From Pseudomonas benzenivorans (GTDB lineage Bacteria; Pseudomonadota; Gammaproteobacteria; Pseudomonadales; Pseudomonadaceae), in contig NZ_FNCT01000022.1 in NCBI RefSeq assembly GCF_900100495.1, positions 19,308-83,307 of the forward strand: a stretch of DNA of 64,000 nucleotides. The letters run 5' to 3'. The first letter of the stretch is position 1. Each line of letters starts with the position of its first letter. The position numbers and the translations under genes are program-made. Below are positions 1-9,400 of this stretch, piece after piece. The notes under the pieces are model-generated. The model ran no database searches. It worked only from the letters and a program-made list of their open reading frames with translations, and was not told the origin of the DNA.

Positions 1-687
1 GCCGCTGCGCACCTCGAGGGTTTGCAGCTCGCCGGCAATCGGCGCGACCAGGGTCTGCAGCGGATGGGCCTTGCGGCTACGCGCCACCCGCTCGATCTGC
101 GCCTGGTCCATGCCGAGCAGCCGCAGGCGCTCGCGCAGCGCCGCGATCAGGCGCACGTCGCCGCTCTGCAGCACGGCGATGAATTCCAGCTGGGCGGCCG
201 ACCACGCGGGGATCAGCAGATCGACCAGCGGCGTGCCGGCGGCCAGCACATCGCCGGGCGCATGGCCGTAGACCCGCTCGACGAACCCACTCGAACGGGC
301 CTGCACTCTGGCGATATCGCGCTGGTTGTAGGCCAGCGAGCCGACCGCCTCCACGCCCATCGGCAGCGTCGCGCGCTGCACCCTGGCGGTGCGCATGCCG
401 AGGTTCTGCACCGTCTGCGCCGACACACTGAGCGCGCCGGAGTCCTCAGGCGAACCGGCGTATTTGGGCAGCAGTTGCATGTCCATGAACGGCGATTTCC
501 CCGGCTTGTCGAAATGCTGCTCGGGCTTCATCGGGTCATACCAATAGAGCACCGCGTGTTCCTCCTGCGCCTGGGCGGCTGTCGGTCCCCGGGCAGCCTG
601 CTGCTGCCCCAGCCAGTAGCCGCCGGCCATGCCAGCCACTGCCATAGCGCCAGCCAACAGCGAATAACCGATAACGGCGGCTTTCAT
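1..687 (-). CDS. cusB: Cus-type efflux RND periplasmic adaptor, 3' end outside window
   Basis: Membrane fusion subunit of a heavy-metal RND pump, linking the inner-membrane transporter to the TolC-like partner encoded just upstream. The 229 visible residues start with a hydrophobic N-terminal anchor (about residues 3-22). A CusB-type metal-binding segment follows around residues 43-72, with YWYDPMKPEQ, then KPGKSPFMDM; the methionines replace the usual cysteines. Next come the adaptor beta-barrel and the start of the hairpin/lipoyl region. The ATG at 687 overlaps the stop of the upstream gene by 4 bp (ATGA), indicating translational coupling. The C-terminus, and presumably cusA, lie beyond position 1. 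Copper/silver specificity is inferred from the domain, not shown. Confidence 0.88.
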   Translation of the reverse strand, partial: MKAAVIGYSLLAGAMAVAGMAGGYWLGQQQAARGPTAAQAQEEHAVLYWYDPMKPEQHFDKPGKSPFMDMQLLPKYAGSPEDSGALSVSAQTVQNLGMRTARVQRATLPMGVEAVGSLAYNQRDIARVQARSSGFVERVYGHAPGDVLAAGTPLVDLLIPAWSAAQLEFIAVLQSGDVRLIAALRERLRLLGMDQAQIERVARSRKAHPLQTLVAPIAGELQTLEVRSG

Positions 688-1946
688 TGCAGTCCCTCCA
701 CATAGGCGTAATACAGGCTGGCCGATAGCAGGCTCAGGCTGCGCCGTTGATCAATCTGGCGCAGTTGCGCCTCGATCAGCTCGCGGCGGGCGGCGATCAC
801 CGCGTCGAGCTGAGTGTTGCCGGCACGATAGGCCGCCAGTTCCAGTTCGCTGCGCTGGCTGGCCAGCGGGATCAGGCTGCGCTCGGTTCGCTCGAGCGCC
901 TTGCGCAGTTGCGCGAGTTCGGCCCGGCCACTCTCCAGCTCGGCTTGCAGCCTGCGCTGCAGCGCCTCCTGTTCGGCCTGCGACTGCGCCACGCGGTGCT
1001 GCTGCGCAGCGATGCGCGGTCCCTGGCGTGAACCGACGAACAGCGGCAAGTCGAAGCTGAACTGCACCGTCAGCATGTCGCCGAACTGGTTGTCGCGGTT
1101 GTTGTAGGCCAGCTCGACCCCCCAATCCGGGGCCTTCTCGGCGATCGCCTCGGCCAGCCCGGCATCTGCCTCGCCGACCCGCGCCGAGGCGGCGCGTAGC
1201 TCCGGGTGCTCGCTCAGGCGCCCTGGCCCCTGCGGCAGTTGCAACGGGAGTTGCGGCGGCGCGCCCGCCAACGGCAGGTCCGCGGCGTCGCCGATCCAGC
1301 GCCGCAGCCTGGCGCGGGCGATTGCCGCGTCACGCTCGAGTTCATCGCGCCGATCCGCCAGGCTCAGCGCCTCCTGGTCGGCCCGCAGCAGGTCGGCGGC
1401 CTGCGCACTGCCACCGGCAACCAGCGCCTGCACCGTTGCGCGCAGCAGCGCGACCTGCTTGTCCGATTGCTCGAACAGCGCGACGCTACGCTCGCTGTAG
1501 TACAGCTCCAGCCAGCTCTGTGCCGTTTGCCGCTTGGTTTCCAGGAGCATCGCCCGCTGCTCGGCGGCGGCCCGGGTGACGCCGGCTTCGGCCGAGTGGC
1601 GGCGGGCCTGGCGTTTATCGCCATTGGGCACCTCTTGCATGATGCCGATGCGGCGCATGGTCATGAAGTCGCGGTTCAGCGAGTAACGATCCGGTCCCTC
1701 GATGGGCACATTGTCCACGCCCAGGATCAGCTTCGGGTCGGGCAAGGCGGCCGCCGGCAGCACGGCCGTCCGAGCCGCCTCGACTTGCGCCATCTGCGCG
1801 AGATTTTCCGGGGCGGCGCGCTCGGCAAGCGCCTGGGCGCGCAGGAAGGTCAGCGACTCTGCCTGCACCGCCGGAATCGCGGCGCCAGCGAGCACGGCAG
1901 CCAGCAGGCCAGCGCATGCGCGGCGGGGGGGAAGGAAAGCCAGCAT
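684..1946 (-). CDS. cusC: TolC-family outer membrane efflux protein (CusC/CzcC-like)
   Basis: Outer-membrane channel of the metal RND pump, 420 aa. The ATG at 1946 is preceded by GGAG about 7 bp upstream and begins a signal peptide (MLAFLPPRRACAGLLAAVLA, ending near AVQA). In-frame ATGs further upstream lack this context and were not used. The body is rich in Ala/Glu/Arg/Gln heptads typical of the two OEP repeats, including repeated ARxELIEAQLRQ-like helices near the C-terminus. There is no lipobox, which is usual for CzcC-type members. It is first in a cusC-cusB(-cusA) operon running leftward. The family is clear; assigning Cus rather than Czc rests on the neighbouring adaptor. Confidence 0.85.
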   Translation of the reverse strand: MLAFLPPRRACAGLLAAVLAGAAIPAVQAESLTFLRAQALAERAAPENLAQMAQVEAARTAVLPAAALPDPKLILGVDNVPIEGPDRYSLNRDFMTMRRIGIMQEVPNGDKRQARRHSAEAGVTRAAAEQRAMLLETKRQTAQSWLELYYSERSVALFEQSDKQVALLRATVQALVAGGSAQAADLLRADQEALSLADRRDELERDAAIARARLRRWIGDAADLPLAGAPPQLPLQLPQGPGRLSEHPELRAASARVGEADAGLAEAIAEKAPDWGVELAYNNRDNQFGDMLTVQFSFDLPLFVGSRQGPRIAAQQHRVAQSQAEQEALQRRLQAELESGRAELAQLRKALERTERSLIPLASQRSELELAAYRAGNTQLDAVIAARRELIEAQLRQIDQRRSLSLLSASLYYAYVEGLQ

Positions 1947-2043
1947 GCTTTCGTCTCCAATACAGTTGATCGACATCGAGCCCAGATCATCGGGCGCGAC
2001 GGGAACACGCACCGGCTAGCGGGCGTGCATTTGGATCAATGCA

Positions 2044-2391
2044 TTAGCTGAGACGAGGGGGACGCCAGCGCGTGGCGGGTTCCCGTTGCACCACCGCTTG
2101 GCTGGGTAGAGCTCTGGGACGGGGATGCGCGGGCACCAGGGTTTTGACCACCAGGGTCTGCAGGGCGCTGCCGCTTTTGCACTCGTGCCCGGATTTGCAG
2201 AACGACTTGGCAGCGGAGTCCATGTGCTCGCAGCAGGGATTCTCGCTGGCGGCTTGCCCGTGATCGGCCATCGCGCCTTGCATCGGGCAGGGTTCGGCGG
2301 GCATGCCTGCAGCCATGCTGCCGAAAGCCGGGAGCATGAAGCTGAGTATCAGGAGCAAGACCAGCGGAAGCCGGAACATGGAAGACGCCAT
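2044..2391 (-). CDS. Small exported Cys/Met/His-rich protein, probable metal-resistance accessory
   Basis: A 115-residue protein with a hydrophobic signal segment (FRLPLVLLLILSFMLPAF). A metal-ligand-rich stretch follows: EPCPMQGAMADHGQ, ENPCCEHMD, then FCKSGHECKSG. Such small periplasmic proteins (CopL-like or DUF2946-like) often precede copper-resistance genes, and this one lies 97 bp upstream of cusC on the same strand. The start is uncertain: ATG at 2391 or at 2379 are both possible and neither has a strong ribosome site. A role in copper binding or sensing is inferred from composition and position only. Confidence 0.6.
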   Translation of the reverse strand: MASSMFRLPLVLLLILSFMLPAFGSMAAGMPAEPCPMQGAMADHGQAASENPCCEHMDSAAKSFCKSGHECKSGSALQTLVVKTLVPAHPRPRALPSQAVVQREPATRWRPPRLS

Positions 2392-2476
2392 TGACCGATG
2401 CCTGGCATGAACGATAGCAGAAGGCGTCGATCGCAACCCAGCGACAGATTGTCTCGCGGCAATCTCGCGCGAAGGC

Positions 2477-2495
2477 CGCCGGGTTTTGCCCGGCG
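2477..2495 (-). terminator. Hairpin just downstream of mexS
   Basis: CGCCGGG (2477-2483) pairs with CCCGGCG (2489-2495) across a 5-nt loop, directly after the mexS stop. There is no U-tract, so it may be a weak or Rho-assisted terminator, or only a stabilising hairpin. Confidence 0.35.
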
Positions 2496-2500
2496 CCGGT

Positions 2501-3517
2501 TCAGGCGAGATCGAGGACCACCCGGCCCCGGGTCGGGCAGGTTTCCATGTGGCGGTGGGCGTCGACCACCCGCTCGAAGGCGAACACCTTGTCGATCAGC
2601 GGACGCAGCAGGCCGTCGCGGGTCAACTGGTTCACCCCCTGCAGCGCCTTGGCCACGGCTTCCTTGTCCTGCGGGATGCCCAATTCTTCCTTGCCGGTGA
2701 AGTTGCCGATGCAATGCACGAAGAACTGGATGTTCTTCTGGAACGCCGCGCAGGCCGGGAACGGCGTTTCATTGCCGCCGTGCAAACCGAACAGCACCAG
2801 CCGGCCACGGGGTGCCAGGGCATCGCCGAGCAGGCACATCTGCGGGCCGCCGAGCGAGTCCATGACAATATCCACGCCACGGCCATCGGTGAGTTTGTGC
2901 ACGCGGCTGACCAGGTCCTGTTCCTCGGTGAGGATGACATGCTCGGCGCCCAGTTCGCGCAGGAAGTCGCGATCATCCGCATTCTCGGTGGCGGCGATCA
3001 CCCTGGCGCCGAGGGCCTTGCCCATCTGCACGATATAAGGTCCCCAACAACGGCTGGCGTCGGTGACCAACACGCTTTCGTTGGGTTTCAGGCGTGCCAG
3101 TTCGACGAAACCGAACCAGCCGACCAGCGACGGCAGGTAGTGCACGCTGGCCTGCTGCGGCGTCAGCACGTCCGGGTAGGTCGTCAGCGAACTGCGCGGC
3201 AGCAGCACCTCCTCGGCATAACCGGGATAGTGATTGATACTGTGGCCCGGGAAGCTGGCGACCTTGTCGCCCACTGCCAGGTCGTCGACGCCTTCGCCCA
3301 CCGCCAGCACTTCGCCGGCCAGTTCATGGCCGAGGCCGGCCGGCAGTTGCGCCGGGGTGGTGCCGAGATTCTGCCGCCAGAGTACGTCGTACCAACTGAC
3401 ACCGATCGCCTGAACGCGGATCAGCACCTCGCCAGCGGCCGGCGCAGGGCGCGTGCGCTCTTCGATCTTGAGGACATCGGCCTCGCCAAACTGATGGAAA
3501 CGGATGATGCGGGACAT
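2501..3517 (-). CDS. mexS: MexS-like zinc-type quinone oxidoreductase (MDR family)
   Basis: 338-aa medium-chain dehydrogenase/reductase. The GroES-like N-terminal domain contains QAIGVSWYDVLWRQN and GLGHELAGEV. The Rossmann domain spans about residues 140-270, although its usual glycine-rich loop reads VLVTDASRCWGPYIVQMG. It is divergent from a MexT-type LysR gene, the mexS-mexT arrangement known in P. aeruginosa, where loss of MexS activates MexT and raises mexEF-oprN. It is thought to detoxify an electrophilic metabolite. The start at 3517 has GAGG 8 bp upstream. Assignment is by context and recalled similarity; its substrate is not known. Confidence 0.85.
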   Translation of the reverse strand: MSRIIRFHQFGEADVLKIEERTRPAPAAGEVLIRVQAIGVSWYDVLWRQNLGTTPAQLPAGLGHELAGEVLAVGEGVDDLAVGDKVASFPGHSINHYPGYAEEVLLPRSSLTTYPDVLTPQQASVHYLPSLVGWFGFVELARLKPNESVLVTDASRCWGPYIVQMGKALGARVIAATENADDRDFLRELGAEHVILTEEQDLVSRVHKLTDGRGVDIVMDSLGGPQMCLLGDALAPRGRLVLFGLHGGNETPFPACAAFQKNIQFFVHCIGNFTGKEELGIPQDKEAVAKALQGVNQLTRDGLLRPLIDKVFAFERVVDAHRHMETCPTRGRVVLDLA

Positions 3518-3732
3518 CGCAAACCTCGTCGGTTGACCCCTTATTGCCCTCGACTTTATCCGGGCTTTGGCGGCAATGCCACCAGCCGGCCCTGATATTC
3601 ACCATGCCTGTGGATGATAATAAAGCCGCCAATCATCACTACGACTGCGGTCCATGTTGCCTAAGGAGGCCGATCGGCATTAGCCTGAAACGCGCAACGC
3701 ACAGCGCTCCCCTCCTCCAGAATGGACACCGG
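3518..3732. promoter_or_regulatory. Divergent mexS/mexT promoter region
   Basis: 215 bp between the divergent starts, with a more AT-rich centre around 3600-3660 (GATAATAAAG, AATCATCACTACGACTG). LysR regulators usually bind here. I see an ATCA element at 3633-3636 but no convincing full MexT box. Confidence 0.45.
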
Positions 3733-4650
3733 ATGAACCGCAACGATCTCCGCCGAGTCGATCTCAACCTGTTGATCGTTTTCGAAACGCTGATGCATGA
3801 GCGCAGCGTCACGCGCGCCGCGGAAAAGCTGTTTCTCGGCCAGCCGGCGATCAGTGCCGCCCTGTCCCGCCTGCGCAGCCTGTTCGACGACCCGCTGTTC
3901 GTCCGTACCGGGCGCAGCATGGAGCCTACCGCGCGGGCCCAGGAAATCTTCGCCCTGCTCTCGCCGGCGCTGGACTCCATCTCCACCGCGGTCAGCCGCG
4001 CCGCCGATTTCGACCCGGCGACCAGCAATGCGGTGTTCCGCATCGGCCTGTCCGATGATGTCGAATTCGGCCTGCTGCCGCCGCTGATCAAGCGCCTGCG
4101 CGCCGAGGCGCCGGGGGTGGTGCTGGTGATCCGTCGCACCAACTATCTGTTGATGCCCGGCCTGCTCGCCTCGGGGGAGATTTCCGTCGGTGTCAGCTAT
4201 ACCGAGGAACTGCCGGCCAATGCCAAGCGCAAGGTGATGCGCCGCAGCCGGGCCAAGCTGCTGCGCGCCGACAGCGTGCCGGGCCCGTTGAGCCTGGACG
4301 ATTACTGTGCACGACCGCATGCACTGGTATCGTTCGCCGGCGACCTCGGCGGCTTCATCGACACCGAACTGGAGAAGCTCGGCCGCAAACGCCGGGTAGT
4401 GCTGGCCGTACCGCAATTCAACGGCCTCGGCCCGCTGCTCAGCGGCACCGACATCGTCGCCACCGTGCCCGACTACACCGCCGCCGCGCTGACCGCCGCC
4501 GGCGGCTTGCGCGCCGAAGAGCTGCCGCTGGAAACCTCGAGCTTCGAGCTGCACATGGCCTGGCGCGGCGCCCAGGACAACGACCCGGCAGAGCGCTGGC
4601 TGCGCTCGCGCATCCAGATGTTCGTCGGCGACCCGGACAGCCTGGGCTGA
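3733..4650 (+). CDS. mexT: MexT-like LysR-type activator of mexEF-oprN
   Basis: 305-aa LysR regulator. The N-terminal winged HTH (about residues 5-65) includes LRRVDLNLLIVFETLMHERS and GQPAISAALSRLRSLFDDPL. The effector-binding domain follows from about residue 90. It activates the mexE-mexF-oprN genes directly downstream and probably responds to redox signals that MexS prevents. The frame is intact. It carries a single copy of the 8-bp unit CGGCCAGC (3837-3844); from memory, duplication of this unit inactivates mexT in some PAO1 lines. An in-frame extension upstream reaches an ATG at 3604, like the longer P. aeruginosa annotation, but MNRNDLRRVDLN at 3733 is the family-typical start. Confidence 0.9.
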   Translation: MNRNDLRRVDLNLLIVFETLMHERSVTRAAEKLFLGQPAISAALSRLRSLFDDPLFVRTGRSMEPTARAQEIFALLSPALDSISTAVSRAADFDPATSNAVFRIGLSDDVEFGLLPPLIKRLRAEAPGVVLVIRRTNYLLMPGLLASGEISVGVSYTEELPANAKRKVMRRSRAKLLRADSVPGPLSLDDYCARPHALVSFAGDLGGFIDTELEKLGRKRRVVLAVPQFNGLGPLLSGTDIVATVPDYTAAALTAAGGLRAEELPLETSSFELHMAWRGAQDNDPAERWLRSRIQMFVGDPDSLG

Positions 4651-4785
4651 AGCGCAGCCGGCCTGCCTGGCCGCGCTCCGGGACTCGCCAGGCACCGCTG
4701 GATTTCCCAGATTTCATTGGGCTGCGGTTGTTTCGTAGGAGCGGCCGCCCCGTCTGCGACGCGGCGCTGTCGTGCAGCAAACTGT

Positions 4786-4849
4786 GTAGGAGCCAGCTTG
4801 CTGGCGATGCTTTTTGATCTGCAAGGATCGCCAGCAAGCTGGCTCCTAC
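4786..4849. repeat. REP pair, GTAGGAGCCAGCTTGCTGGC type
   Basis: A perfect 23-bp inverted repeat (4786-4808 and 4827-4849) with an 18-nt loop, in the mexT-mexE intergenic region. A related single unit (CGTAGGAGCGGCCGCCCC) begins near 4734. The hairpin could also end mexT transcription. Confidence 0.85.
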
Positions 4850-4855
4850 AAAGGC

Positions 4856-5103
4856 TCGGCGTTGATTTAATTTTTATATAAAACAACGGGTTATTTTAAA
4901 CTCGATAAGTACTGCTCCTGAACGCATCGAAACGGTGCAGCCCGTTTGCTCTCGATCCGAACGCGCACCACTATTGGCCTTATCGATACAACCGCTCCTA
5001 TCATCATTCCCGATGATATCCATCTTCGTAGCGTTCGATTCGTACGACGCCGAGTCGCAACGCAGACTCCGCCCATCGACAAAACCGACTGGCGGAATCA
5101 CAC
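4856..5103 (+). promoter_or_regulatory. mexE upstream control region
   Basis: The rest of the 453-bp mexT-mexE gap. It is locally AT-rich at 4864-4905 (TTTAATTTTTATATAAAACA), unlike its surroundings, which fits a promoter. A weak match to the recalled MexT box pattern (ATCA-N5-GTCGAT-N4-ACYAT) lies at 5003-5026: ATCA, TTCCC, GATGAT, ATCC, ATCTT. Motif and promoter hexamers are tentative. Confidence 0.4.
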
Positions 5104-6342
5104 ATGGAACGGTCCAACCACACTCTCTGGCGCTTTCCCCTGGCCTTTGCCGCGCTGCTGGTGCTCGGCGCCTGTGGCAGGGCCCCAGAAGCCACCCAGC
5201 AGATGCCCGCGGCGAAAGTCAGCGTTGCCGAGGTCATCGAACAACCGCTCAACGAGTGGGATGAATTCACCGGGCGCCTGGAGGCTCCCGAGTCGGTGGA
5301 GATCCGCCCACGGGTGTCTGGCTTTATCGACCTGGTCGCCTTCGACGAAGGCCGTTTGGTGAAGAAAGGCGAGCTGTTGTTCCAGATCGACCCGCGGCCG
5401 TTCCAGGCCGAGGTCAAGCGCCTCGAAGCCCAGTTGCAGCAGGCCCGCGCCAGCCAGGCGCGCACCGCCAGCGAGGCGCGCCGCGGCGAACGCCTGCGCA
5501 AGAGCAATGCGATTTCCGCCGAACTGGCCGATGCCCGCGCCAGTGCGGCCCAGGAAGCCCAGGCGGCGGTGGCCGGGATCCAGGCCGAGCTGGACAACGC
5601 CCGTCTCAACCTCAGTTTCACCCGCGTCACCGCGCCGATCGATGGCCGCGTCAGCCGCGCCGAAGTCACCGCCGGCAACCTGGTCAACGCCGGCCAGTCG
5701 CTGCTCACCACCCTGGTCAGCACCGACAGGGTCTACGCCTACTTCGACGCCGACGAACGGGTGTTCCTCAAGTACCTCGAGCTGGCGCGCCAGGCCGGCA
5801 GCGATGCGCGTGGCGCCAGCCCGGTCTACCTCGGCCTGACCAGCGAAGACGGCCACCCGCACCTGGGCCAGCTGGATTTTCTCGACAATCAGGTCAACCC
5901 GCAGACCGGCACCATCCGTGGCCGCGCGGTGTTCGACAACGCCAAGGGCCAGTTCACCCCGGGTCTCTACGCCCGGCTCAAGCTGGTCGGTAGCAGCACC
6001 TACGCCGCCACTCTGATTCAGGATGCCGCGGTGGGCACCGACCTGGGCAAGAAGTTCGTCCTGGTGCTCGGCGACGACAACAGCGTCAGCTACCGCGCCA
6101 TTGAACTGGGGCCGAAGGTCGAAGGCCTGCGCATCGTCCGCAACGGCCTGGCCAAAGGCGAGAAGATCGTGGTCAACGGCCTGCAACGCGCCATGCCCGG
6201 TTCAACCGTCGATCCGCAGAACGTGCCGATGGCCGACAGCGACACCCTGGCTGCCCTCGCCCGCTTGCGCCAAGCAGTGGATGCCCGCGACGCGCCGCGT
6301 GTCGCCGAACAGAACGCCAAGCCCGGCACGCCCCGCAGCTGA
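5104..6342 (+). CDS. mexE: MexE-like RND periplasmic adaptor lipoprotein
   Basis: 412-aa membrane-fusion protein of the MexEF-OprN multidrug pump (quinolones, chloramphenicol, trimethoprim, quorum-signal precursors in P. aeruginosa). The signal peptide ends in a lipobox, LVLGAC, with Cys24 as the acylation site. Hairpin and lipoyl segments carry QIDPRPFQAEVKRLEAQLQQ and LSFTRVTAPIDGRVSRAEV. The beta-barrel domain includes NPQTGTIRGRAVFDN. Length and sequence fit P. aeruginosa MexE (about 414 aa). It is the first structural gene of the operon, expected to be switched on by the adjacent mexT. Confidence 0.93.
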   Translation: MERSNHTLWRFPLAFAALLVLGACGRAPEATQQMPAAKVSVAEVIEQPLNEWDEFTGRLEAPESVEIRPRVSGFIDLVAFDEGRLVKKGELLFQIDPRPFQAEVKRLEAQLQQARASQARTASEARRGERLRKSNAISAELADARASAAQEAQAAVAGIQAELDNARLNLSFTRVTAPIDGRVSRAEVTAGNLVNAGQSLLTTLVSTDRVYAYFDADERVFLKYLELARQAGSDARGASPVYLGLTSEDGHPHLGQLDFLDNQVNPQTGTIRGRAVFDNAKGQFTPGLYARLKLVGSSTYAATLIQDAAVGTDLGKKFVLVLGDDNSVSYRAIELGPKVEGLRIVRNGLAKGEKIVVNGLQRAMPGSTVDPQNVPMADSDTLAALARLRQAVDARDAPRVAEQNAKPGTPRS

Positions 6343-6350
6343 TAACGCCT

Positions 6351-6423
6351 TGGTGCGCACAGCGCACCCTACCCGATCATCCGATTCGTAGGGTGCGCGG
6401 GGCCGCCTAGGCCATGCGCACCA
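6351..6423. repeat. REP pair, GTAGGGTGCGC type, between mexE and mexF
   Basis: TGGTGCGCACAGCGCACCCT at 6351-6370 faces GTAGGGTGCGCGGGGCCGCC from 6388, ending in GCGCACCA near 6423. It fills nearly the whole mexE-mexF gap and could form a long hairpin in the polycistronic mRNA. Confidence 0.8.
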
Positions 6424-6441
6424 ATGCCCGAGGACGATTCA

Positions 6442-9400
6442 ATGAACTTCTCGCAATTCTTTATCCAGCGGCCGATCTTCGCCGCGGTGCTGTCGCTGAT
6501 CATCCTGATCGGCGGCGCCATCTCGCTGTTCCAGTTGCCGATCAGCGAATACCCGGAAGTGGTACCGCCGACCGTGGTGGTGCGCGCCAACTTTCCCGGC
6601 GCCAACCCCAAGGTGATCGGCGAAACCGTCGCCTCGCCACTGGAGCAGGCGATTACCGGCGTCGAGGGCATGCTCTACATGTCCTCGCAGTCCACCGCCG
6701 ACGGCAAGCTGAGCCTGACCATCACCTTCGCCCTGGGTACCGACCTGGACAACGCCCAGGTGCAGGTGCAGAACCGCGTGACCCGCACCATGCCGACCCT
6801 GCCTACCGAGGTGCAGCGCCTCGGCGTGACGGTGGACAAGGCTTCGCCCGACCTGACCATGGTGGTGCACCTGACCTCGCCGGACGACCGCTACGACATG
6901 CTCTACCTGTCCAACTACGCCGCGCTCAACATCAAGGACGAGCTGGCGCGCCTGGATGGCGTCGGCGATGTGCAGCTGTTCGGCATGGGCAACTACTCGC
7001 TGCGCGTGTGGCTGGACCCGAACCGAGTGGCCTCGCGCAACCTCACCGCCAGCGACGTGGTCGCCGCCATCCGCGAGCAGAACCGCCAGGTCGCCGCCGG
7101 GGCCCTCGGCGCGCCGCCCGCGGATGCCGGCAACAGCTTCCAGTTGTCGATCAACACCCAGGGCCGCCTGGTCAGCGAGGAGGAGTTCGAGAACATCATC
7201 ATCCGTGCCGGTGAGGATGGCGAAATCACCCGCCTGAAGGACATCGCCCGCATCGAGCTGGGCTCCAGCCAGTACGCCCTGCGCTCGCTGCTGAACAACC
7301 AGCCGGCGGTGGCCATCCCGGTGTTCCAGCGCCCCGGTTCCAATGCCATCGACATCTCTAACGCGGTGCGCGAGCGCATGAGCGAGCTGAAGCAGAGCTT
7401 CCCCCAGGGCGTGGACTACGAGATCGTCTACGACCCGACCATCTTCGTCCGCGGCTCGATCGAGGCGGTGGTGCACACCCTGCTCGAAGCCATCGCCCTG
7501 GTGGTGCTGGTGGTGATCCTGTTCCTGCAGACCTGGCGCGCCTCGATCATCCCGCTGGCCGCCGTGCCGGTGTCGCTGATCGGCACCTTCGCCGTGATGC
7601 ACATGCTCGGCTTCTCGCTCAACGCGCTGTCCTTGTTCGGCCTGGTGCTGGCGATCGGCATCGTGGTCGACGACGCCATCGTCGTGGTGGAGAACGTCGA
7701 GCGCAATATCGGCCTGGGCAAGACCCCGGTGGAAGCCACCAAGCAGGCGATGAAGGAGGTCACCGGACCGATCGTCGCCACCGCCCTGGTGCTTTGCGCC
7801 GTGTTCGTGCCCACCGCCTTCATCTCCGGCCTCACCGGGCAGTTCTACCAGCAATTCGCCCTGACCATCGCCATCTCCACGGTGATCAGCGCGTTCAACT
7901 CGCTGACCCTGTCGCCGGCCCTGGCCGCGGTGCTGCTCAAGGACCACCACGCGCCCAAGGACGGCTTCTCCCGGCTGCTCGACCTGCTGTTCGGCGGCTG
8001 GTTGTTCAAGCCGTTCAACCGCGCCTTCGAGCGTGCTGGCGGCGGCTACGTCAGGACCGTCAAGCGCGTCCTGCGCGGCAGCGGCATCGCCCTGTTCGTC
8101 TACGCCGGCCTGCTGGGCCTGGGTTATCTGGGCTTTTCGACGACTCCCACCGGCTTCGTGCCGCCGCAGGACAAGCAGTACCTGGTGGCCTTCGCCCAGT
8201 TGCCGGACGCCGCCACCCTCGACCGCACCGAGGCGGTGATCAAGCGCATGTCGGAGATCGCCGGCAAGCACCCGGGCGTGGAAAACACCGTGGCCTTCCC
8301 GGGACTGTCGATCAACGGCTTCACCAACAGCCCGAACAGCGGCATCGTCTTCACCCCGCTCAGGCCGTTCGATGAGCGCACGGATCCGAGCATGAGCGCT
8401 GGCGCCATCGCCGCCGAGCTGAACAAGCAGTTCGCCGAGATCCAGGACGCCTACATCGCCATCTTCCCGCCGCCGCCGGTGCGCGGCCTGGGCACCATCG
8501 GCGGCTTCCGCCTGCAGGTCGAGGACCGCGGCAGCCTGGGCTACGAGGAGCTGTACGCGCAGACCCAGAACATCCTGGCCAAGGCGCGCCAGCTGCCGGA
8601 GCTGGACCCCATGTCGCTGTTCACCAGCTACCAGGTCAACGTGCCGCAGGTGGAGGCCGCCATCGACCGCGAGAAGGCCAAGACCCACGGCGTGGCCATC
8701 AGCGACATCTTCGACACCATGCAGGTGTACCTCGGTTCGCTGTACGCCAACGACTTCAACCGTTTCGGCCGCACCTACCAGGTCAACGTCCAGGCCGACC
8801 AGCAGTTCCGCCTGGAGCCGGAGCAGATCGGCCAGCTCAAGGTGCGCAACAACCGCGGGGAAATGGTGCCGTTGTCGACTTTCGTCAAGGTCAGCGACAG
8901 TGCCGGTCCGGACCGGGTGATGCACTACAACGGCTTCATCACCGCCGAGATCAACGGTGCGGCGGCGCACGGCTACAGCTCCGGCCAGGCCGAGGCGGCG
9001 ATCAGCAAGCTGCTCAACGCTGAGTTGCCCAACGGCATGACCTTCGAGTGGACCGACCTCACCTACCAGCAGATCCTCGCCGGCAACAGCGCGATCTTCG
9101 TCTTCCCGCTCTGCGTGCTGCTGGCCTTCCTGGTGCTGGCCGCCCAGTACGAGAGCTGGAGCCTGCCGCTGGCGGTGATCCTGATCGTGCCGACCGTGCT
9201 GTTCTCCGCCATCAGCGGGGTGATCCTGTCCGGTGGCGACAACAACATCTTCACCCAGATCGGCCTGATCGTGCTGGTGGGCCTGGCGTGCAAGAACGCC
9301 ATCCTCATCGTCGAGTTCGCCAAGGAAAAGCAGGAAGAAGGCCTGGATCGTGTCGCCGCGGTGCTGGAAGCCTGCCGCTTGCGCCTGCGGCCGATCCTGA

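Noticed and set aside
3544..3732. Longer MexT start as in some P. aeruginosa annotations
   Set aside because: LysR proteins begin close to the RRVDLNLL motif; the upstream part spans the probable promoter.
5003..5026. Definite MexT box before mexE
   Set aside because: Only a partial match to the recalled consensus; kept as a weak note within the mexE control region.
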